In this document: positions 7,467-11,916 of the stretch, piece by piece
How positions within the stretch are numbered: the stretch's first letter is position 1
How the letters are laid out: every line of letters starts with the position of its first letter
From: a bacterium
GTDB taxonomy: Bacteria > Coprothermobacterota > Coprothermobacteria > Coprothermobacterales > JAADFF01
Direction of reading: 5' to 3'
NCBI GenBank assembly: GCA_027063755.1
Contig: JAMORD010000028.1
Span: 1-11,916, forward strand
DNA length: 11,916 bases
The notes under the pieces: generated by a model
What the model was told of the DNA's origin: nothing
The model's input: only the letters and a program-made list of their open reading frames with translations
The model's database searches: none
Position numbers and translations under genes: made by a program

Positions 7467-7492
7467 AAAAGCGGAGGTTCCCCTCCGCTTTT
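7467..7492 (-). terminator. Intrinsic terminator after fliD
   Basis: On the minus strand the stem GCGGAGG / CCTCCGC is perfect, the loop is GGAA (a GNRA tetraloop in this orientation), and it is followed by TTTTGTTG; flanking AAAA/TTTT extends the stem to 11 bp. It lies 32 nt after the fliD stop, so it should end the fliS-flaG-fliD transcript. The A/T flanks make it nearly symmetrical, but no plus-strand gene ends here, so only the minus orientation has a use. Confidence 0.85.
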
Positions 7493-7523
7493 ATAGTCAA
7501 CATGTGTATTCCATTATGCTAAT

Positions 7524-9068
7524 TTAGTACATAGTTCCGCCAAATATACCCTGCATCTGACTAACCTGCTGTTTTAGCTCCATACTCATAGCCATAAGAT
7601 TACCAAGCTGCTCTCTATACATCTGCTCTTTTACATCAAGCATCTTTTTCAGTGTCTCAATACGCTCATCAATGTAATCTTTGCGTTTATTGAGACTATT
7701 GATACGGGTGGTAAATAAACCACTGACAGAATCCACATACGCCTCTAATTTCTTTTCAAGCCTCACAAATATACCGTCTTCTGGATCACCTTTTTCTATG
7801 CTCTGTGTAAAAACTTTAATAATCTTTTCTCTATCTTCTTCTGAACCATTAAGCATGTTGCGAATAATAGAAGAGTCAAAGGTTAGGTTGCCTTCCTTAT
7901 CAAATGTGATACCAAGTTTCTCGCCAGTGAAAGTTTCAGATTCATCACCCACAGTAACCTTAACAGCTGCGGTCATAGCCTCGCGAATGGCGTAAAGTGT
8001 CATTCTAATACTGGTATCGTTGGCAAGCACACCTCTTTCAGCCTTGTCAGAACCGGCAAATGTATATGCACGAATCTTGGCATTAAGCTCGGTAAACTTA
8101 CTCATAAAATCTTCTATTTTCTTCACAACATTGTCAACATTTTTTCTTATAGAAATCGTTGTTTTACCAGTACCCTTAACGGTAATAGTAGCGCCCAATA
8201 TACCATCAGATATGGTATTATCCGTATCTTTTATTGGAACACCACTTAAAACCGCATCAAGATTAAGCCAGTCATAGTCAAAAGTAGTTCCAGTCTCCCC
8301 TTCAGGTGCAATAGAGCCACCGCTATTGGCATCACTAGGATCATATATCTTTGTAAGGTCATCAAGTGCCAAATCAGACCATAAATTACTATCATTATAT
8401 GTATTTCCTCCATCGGTACTTTCCTCAGCAGACATACTATCTATAGCCTTCTCTGAACCAACCGATGTTGCGTATATACTCAACCTGATATTATCGGGAT
8501 CGGTTCCAATAACAACGGCTTTTACACCGGCTCCTGATGTAGAGTTAACAGCATCGGCTATCTTTTTCAAAACATCTACATTCTTGGACTCATTATCCGT
8601 GGTTACATCACTAAGATCAACCTCAACAGTAGAGTCCGTACCATCTTTTAAATTGAATGTTAGCTTGAGTTTCTTACCGCCATAAGCCTCAACAAGATTG
8701 GTATCTTCTTTAGACACCTGTTTAGAAATCACCCTATGGGCTGTAGCCACCCTGTTAACCTGAAGCTCCCACACGCCTTCGGTTGCCGAGGAACTGACAC
8801 TAACAGAAGCGATATTATCATCAGATATAGAAACCTGTTTATCACGCCAAGCTCCAAGCACAGGATCTGCCAAACTATGGGCCAAGTCTTTCATTGAAGA
8901 CAAAATACCTTTAATTTCATTAAGTGCTTTTACCTGCCTATCTATCTGACTTTTCTGATTATTTAAAAGGTCAATAGGTTTTCTTGCCGGTGCAAGCAAA
9001 GCATTAATGTATTTATCAACCATTTCACGGGTTGCCAGTGGATTAAAACCTCCTACACCGGAAATCAT
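7524..9068 (-). CDS. fliD: Flagellar filament cap protein FliD (HAP2)
   Basis: A 514-residue filament cap protein; a pentamer or hexamer sits at the filament tip and folds incoming flagellin. The N-terminal D0/D1 part (about 1-100) contains NPLATREMVDKYINALL and a coiled-coil region with QKSQIDRQVKALNEIK. The centre (about 110-320) is Ser/Thr/Asp-rich and variable, as expected for surface-exposed D2/D3 domains. The C-terminal D1/D0 region has the long helix with SGLFTTRINSLNKRKDYIDERI and later LKQQVSQMQG. The frame is open to GTG 9074, but ATG 9068 has GGAGGT exactly six bases before it and is the better start, leaving 2 nt after the flaG stop. A terminator follows 32 nt downstream. Confidence 0.96.
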   Translation of the reverse strand: MISGVGGFNPLATREMVDKYINALLAPARKPIDLLNNQKSQIDRQVKALNEIKGILSSMKDLAHSLADPVLGAWRDKQVSISDDNIASVSVSSSATEGVWELQVNRVATAHRVISKQVSKEDTNLVEAYGGKKLKLTFNLKDGTDSTVEVDLSDVTTDNESKNVDVLKKIADAVNSTSGAGVKAVVIGTDPDNIRLSIYATSVGSEKAIDSMSAEESTDGGNTYNDSNLWSDLALDDLTKIYDPSDANSGGSIAPEGETGTTFDYDWLNLDAVLSGVPIKDTDNTISDGILGATITVKGTGKTTISIRKNVDNVVKKIEDFMSKFTELNAKIRAYTFAGSDKAERGVLANDTSIRMTLYAIREAMTAAVKVTVGDESETFTGEKLGITFDKEGNLTFDSSIIRNMLNGSEEDREKIIKVFTQSIEKGDPEDGIFVRLEKKLEAYVDSVSGLFTTRINSLNKRKDYIDERIETLKKMLDVKEQMYREQLGNLMAMSMELKQQVSQMQGIFGGTMY

Positions 9069-9070
9069 GT

Positions 9071-9487
9071 TCACACCTCCTTATCCAGGAGGAAGAACCC
9101 TATCTTCTCCAAGAGCTCTTTATATAATCTCAACAATTTTTCTGGCGGAATTTCTTTGATAACCTTTTTTGTGCGTTTATCTTCAAAGACAATCTGCATT
9201 CCCAGTATAAGATCAGGAATGTCTTTGTAGTGTTTTATCTTCACATCAACAGATGCATCAAGTGTCTCCAAGATCTTCCTAATACGATTAACCATGTTTT
9301 CTACGTCTTCTTTTGTGAGGGGCTTTGTTTGATTGGCATCAAGATAAGCGTTGTATCTACTTGCTTCTTTTACAAGACGATCACCAAGGGAGTACAGCTG
9401 CATAACCTCTCCAACCCCGCGAGATGGCGTCTCAAAATCTGCCCGTTCTATTCCACTAATTCCCTCTATAAACTCTCTTCCTGCCAT
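9071..9487 (-). CDS. flaG: FlaG family flagellar protein
   Basis: A 138-residue protein whose C-terminal half carries the FlaG pattern: a strand pair QIVFEDKRTKKVIKEIPPEKLL at about 98-119 followed by an amphipathic helix and a terminal GFFLLD. FlaG proteins are linked with filament length control and are usually encoded beside fliD, as here. Residues 25-75 form a helical, charged N-terminal extension with no recognisable domain. There is no signal peptide. ATG 9487 has GGGGTGAT five bases upstream, partly inside the last fliS codons; 6 nt separate fliS and flaG, and 2 nt separate flaG and fliD. Confidence 0.88.
   Translation of the reverse strand: MAGREFIEGISGIERADFETPSRGVGEVMQLYSLGDRLVKEASRYNAYLDANQTKPLTKEDVENMVNRIRKILETLDASVDVKIKHYKDIPDLILGMQIVFEDKRTKKVIKEIPPEKLLRLYKELLEKIGFFLLDKEV
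9075..9080 (-). promoter_or_regulatory. Shine-Dalgarno fixing the fliD ATG at 9068
   Basis: GGAGGT on the minus strand lies inside the last flaG codons. It is six bases from ATG 9068 but directly abuts the alternative GTG at 9074, so it supports the ATG. Confidence 0.75.
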
Positions 9488-9493
9488 AACTCA

Positions 9494-9850
9494 TCACCCC
9501 TCCGATACCTCCTCGGTGCTTTCCTCAGAGGTTTTCTTGAAAAACGCCTCCTCCCAGGCATCCCTGAGAGGTTTAATCACATTAAGAGCCTCTTCTAAAT
9601 TACCCTCATGTATCTGTCTTAATGCATATTCATACAGGGAGAGCAAATTGGTTGCCAGTGTGCCACCTCTCTCAAAATCAAGCGAATCTATGAGCTCCCT
9701 AATACCCGCACGGGCTTTAACGGTATCACCTTTTTTCAAAGATGCAATAATAAGGTCGTATATCATTAGCACCAGCTTTACAGGTGATGCATTCTTTACT
9801 TCCTCTTCAATGTATCTCTTTCTAACCCTCTGATATGCTCCATATGGCAT
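9494..9850 (-). CDS. fliS: Flagellar export chaperone FliS
   Basis: A 118-residue helical chaperone that binds the C-terminus of newly made flagellin, prevents its early polymerisation and presents it to the export gate. The N-terminus has YGAYQ at 3-7 and the core motif NASPVKLVLMIYD at 20-32, both typical of FliS; LRDAWEEAF near 95-103 matches the last helix. The tail is Glu/Ser-rich. Longer readings from 9877 or 9856 exist, but ATG 9850 has GGAGGG six bases before it and gives the usual MxYxAYQ beginning. The gene is first in the fliS-flaG-fliD unit, with a sigma28-like promoter just upstream and an inverted repeat that includes the ribosome binding site. Confidence 0.95.
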   Translation of the reverse strand: MPYGAYQRVRKRYIEEEVKNASPVKLVLMIYDLIIASLKKGDTVKARAGIRELIDSLDFERGGTLATNLLSLYEYALRQIHEGNLEEALNVIKPLRDAWEEAFFKKTSEESTEEVSEG

Positions 9851-9854
9851 AATC

Positions 9855-9895
9855 ATCCCTCCTTTTCTACTCTTCATTTATATAATCGGAGGGAT
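9855..9895 (-). repeat. Inverted repeat enclosing the fliS ribosome binding site
   Basis: On the minus strand ATCCCTCC (9895-9888) and GGAGGGAT (9862-9855) are perfect 8-bp complements separated by 25 nt. The second arm contains the GGAGGG Shine-Dalgarno of fliS. The first arm overlaps the stop codon of the upstream ligase-like gene and the -10 region of the sigma28-like promoter. There is no T-run after it and the loop is long, so it is not a terminator; it could hide the fliS start in read-through RNA. Confidence 0.6.
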
Positions 9896-9908
9896 CATAT
9901 ATTTCTTA
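9882..9908 (-). promoter_or_regulatory. Candidate sigma28 (FliA/SigD) promoter for fliS-flaG-fliD
   Basis: On the minus strand TAAG, 15 bases, then CCGATTAT. The known sigma28 consensus is TAAA, about 15 bases, (G)CCGATAA/T, so three of four -35 bases and the CCGAT core match at correct spacing. The predicted transcript start, near 9875, is about 25 nt before the fliS ATG. The -35 lies in the last codons of the ligase-like gene. Late genes such as fliS and fliD are commonly read by sigma28, which supports the call. Confidence 0.55.
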
Positions 9909-11916
9909 ACTGCCCCAGCTTAATCTTGAGAAACATTTCATCAACAAATGCGGGATCGGCATCTTTGTAGTAATTTTCATAGAATCTAAGCCACTTCTTT
10001 GCTTCAGCATGTCTCCCCTGCTGCACCAAACAGAAAATATACATTTTCATAAGATTGGGCGATACTCTTCCTGCCTGCCAAGAAAGTCTTCCCTTAGCGT
10101 GGCCATCAATATCAAAGTCTTCTGGCATATCATCTGTCTTCAGAACAAACTGCCTACTGGTTTTCACGGCATCATAAAAGACATCTTTCATATGCTCGGC
10201 AAATGTATCTGGATCCTCCGAGTACTTAGCATGAATAATCGTTTCCAATATACGACAGGCCCTATCCCAATCTTTGATATTACCGGCAAAATTGGCATAG
10301 GTGCTGATAGTAGCCTCATTAAATGGATTAAGCTCCATAGATTGCTCAAAATAATATAGTGCTTTTTCAAGACACTCTTTGCACCCTAACCTGTATAGAG
10401 TGCCATATGCATATCCCAAATATGCTAAAAACGAATCGGGATAGTTGGTAATCCGTATGTGGTCCTCGTATTCAGTTATACTTGTGGCCAATTTTGCAGC
10501 TAAAGCTGGTGAGGAACCCTTGGCATCTAAAACCTGTATATACTTCACAACAACTTCAGAACGCCAAACAATGTTATGGTCTGGAAATGGGCATATAGCA
10601 AGTGACCTATCTGCCTCCTCTCTTGCCATATCAAGACCTCTTGGAATAATAGCCCTTGCCAGTCCCTTATACATATCTGCCACATATCTAAACAATGTCA
10701 ACAAAACAATCAACAGCAAAATGGCATCTACAACATTAACAGCCCATAATGGCATGTTATATACACTTGTGTGTGTAGTCCATACCACACCCCATAGATA
10801 TCCCATAGATATAACAAAGGTAATATCCCAAAACAGGAAAAGGAGAACACTCATGATAACCAAAGCAATGAGAGCCACAGCAGGATACGACATGAAATTC
10901 TGTCCTACAGGATACATAAGATATGCAAGCAGAGCCAACCAGATAATACCACCTTCTATAAGAATATCCACATACATATTATGACTACGATCATAGCCCT
11001 TTGTATGCTCCGCATAGTAGGTTTCAATAGCCCTATGTTCTATGAGATACCTTCTTACATACTCAAAACCGAATCCCCACAATGGAGATTTTAGCCATGT
11101 TCTTAAACCAGACAACGCCAAATACCATCGTGTTGTGGCAGTTGAAATGGCAAAAAATTTAATTTGGGGATGCACATCTATCTTCTTTAAACGACGAGCA
11201 TATAACAGCGGGAAAATACTTCCTCTAATCCTTCTTGATATAGTCCCTTTACCATTTAATATTATCCATCCTACAATAACTAAAAAGCCATAATATATCA
11301 ATATCCAATACCACGCAAAGTGAAAATCCAAAAACAGAAACACAGGAAGTAAAAGAGCATATACCAACACGCCAATAATAACGGAACGCTTAGTATTATA
11401 TAAAATAGATAACACCAAGACAGTTGCTACCGACCATATAACCCACAATGGTACATTTAGATTATAAAGGGCCCATACTGCAAGTAAACTGGCCATAAAC
11501 AAGTTGAGATTAAAAGTTAAAGGATTGCCTATCGTGCCAAGATATGTTCCTGGATGAAATTTTAAATTCTCTAACTTCAACTGAAAGCCTTTGCCAGAAA
11601 CCTGCAACAAGTATATGAGAAAGTGTAAAAGTGCATAGAACAGCACTATATACATAAAATCTTTCTGGGATATTAGTTTATATGACAAGAGCCAATAAAT
11701 CCATAAACCAAACAAAATCGCATACAGATATGTGGTCGCCCCCAAAACACGCTCTTCTGTTCCCATATATGAAAGCCATGACCTGATACCCCTAAAGGCA
11801 AGCATAACAATAACAACAACCCCAATAACAACCGCCCATGGTACAAGTACACTCTCTACTCTATTTCCCCAAAGATATGCCGTCATCCCTACGTATAAAG
11901 AAAATATATACAGGGT
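9895..11916 (-). CDS. O-antigen ligase/Wzy-type polytopic membrane protein with C-terminal TPR-like domain (5' end outside window)
   Basis: At least 663 residues; the frame is open to the window edge (10 more hydrophobic codons before ATG 11886, which has only a TAGGG abutting it), so the true start is probably beyond 11916. Numbering from that ATG, about ten membrane segments span 12-400. GTIGNPL at 117-123 and the loop with Arg253 (TTRWYLALSGL), PLWGFGFEYVRR and DRSHNMYVDILIEGG (His302) match the Wzy_C pattern, in which Arg and His in an outer loop are needed for glycan transfer from a lipid carrier. Residues about 420-660 are soluble and helical, with a TPR-like unit (about 485-525, ending MELNPFNEAT). 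Family members ligate or polymerise surface glycans or transfer them to proteins; the substrate is not visible here. It ends 44 nt before fliS. Confidence 0.75.
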   Translation of the reverse strand, partial: TLYIFSLYVGMTAYLWGNRVESVLVPWAVVIGVVVIVMLAFRGIRSWLSYMGTEERVLGATTYLYAILFGLWIYWLLSYKLISQKDFMYIVLFYALLHFLIYLLQVSGKGFQLKLENLKFHPGTYLGTIGNPLTFNLNLFMASLLAVWALYNLNVPLWVIWSVATVLVLSILYNTKRSVIIGVLVYALLLPVFLFLDFHFAWYWILIYYGFLVIVGWIILNGKGTISRRIRGSIFPLLYARRLKKIDVHPQIKFFAISTATTRWYLALSGLRTWLKSPLWGFGFEYVRRYLIEHRAIETYYAEHTKGYDRSHNMYVDILIEGGIIWLALLAYLMYPVGQNFMSYPAVALIALVIMSVLLFLFWDITFVISMGYLWGVVWTTHTSVYNMPLWAVNVVDAILLLIVLLTLFRYVADMYKGLARAIIPRGLDMAREEADRSLAICPFPDHNIVWRSEVVVKYIQVLDAKGSSPALAAKLATSITEYEDHIRITNYPDSFLAYLGYAYGTLYRLGCKECLEKALYYFEQSMELNPFNEATISTYANFAGNIKDWDRACRILETIIHAKYSEDPDTFAEHMKDVFYDAVKTSRQFVLKTDDMPEDFDIDGHAKGRLSWQAGRVSPNLMKMYIFCLVQQGRHAEAKKWLRFYENYYKDADPAFVDEMFLKIKLGQLRNI

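Noticed and set aside
8488-8505. CCGATAA match on the minus strand within fliD
   Set aside because: No -35 partner at the right distance and no gene start downstream nearby; explained by coding sequence.
9877-9877. Upstream ATG for fliS giving a 127-residue protein
   Set aside because: No ribosome binding site before it, and it adds nine residues ahead of the conserved N-terminus; ATG 9850 has GGAGGG at six bases.
9855-9895. Inverted repeat as a terminator for the ligase-like gene
   Set aside because: The loop is 25 nt, the stem 8 bp and no T-run follows; it overlaps a ribosome binding site instead.
10445-10984. Plus-strand open frame of 179 codons
   Set aside because: Antisense to the ligase-like membrane protein, no Shine-Dalgarno and no family resemblance; a shadow frame.
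1-11916. CRISPR array, insertion sequence, tRNA/rRNA or phage attachment site
   Set aside because: No regularly spaced repeats, transposase-like frames, terminal inverted repeats or RNA-gene sequences were seen; nearly all of the window is explained by flagellar genes.

Overview
The window is a bacterial flagellar assembly locus in which every supported gene lies on the minus strand, so transcription runs from high to low coordinates. The DNA is AT-rich (roughly 40% GC by eye). Codons such as ATA and AGA are frequent, proteins are rich in Lys/Glu, GTG and TTG starts are common, and Shine-Dalgarno sequences are of the AAGGAGGTGAT type. Together with the contiguous order flgB-flgC-fliE-fliF-fliG-fliH-fliI-fliJ, this fits a low-GC, possibly thermophilic bacterium of Clostridia-like affinity. 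The phylum cannot be fixed from this sequence alone; no rRNA, tRNA or mobile element is present.

Layout in transcription order. (1) 11916-9895: a polytopic membrane protein of the O-antigen ligase/Wzy type with a C-terminal TPR-like domain, cut by the window edge. (2) 9850-7524: a filament export and cap module, fliS, flaG and fliD, probably started from a sigma28-like promoter at 9882-9908 and closed by an intrinsic terminator at 7467-7492. (3) 7434-6561: a small helical FliT-like protein and an unrecognised 191-residue lipoprotein. (4) 6571-356: the early basal-body and export-ATPase operon flgB, flgC, fliE, fliF, fliG, fliH, fliI, fliJ. (5) 337-1: the start of the next gene, probably fliK.

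The genes form a coherent set. FliF builds the MS ring, FliG the rotor/switch face, FliE joins the ring to the rod, and FlgB and FlgC form the proximal rod. FliH, FliI and FliJ are the soluble ATPase complex of the type III exporter. FliS and the FliT-like protein would be chaperones for flagellin and FliD; FliD caps the filament and FlaG influences filament length. The ligase-like protein may handle surface glycans or possibly flagellin glycosylation, but that is only inferred from position.

Genes are packed tightly, with several overlaps (44 nt for fliH/fliI, 23 nt and 11 nt around the lipoprotein gene). The largest gap, 7435-7523 (89 nt), holds the terminator and a -10-like box. The most interesting regulatory structure is just upstream of fliS. 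There an 8-bp inverted repeat could hide the fliS ribosome binding site in read-through mRNA, while an mRNA started at the sigma28-like promoter would lack the upstream arm. I see no wholly new multi-gene system; the less ordinary items are this fliS leader, the embedded lipoprotein and the adjacent ligase/TPR protein.
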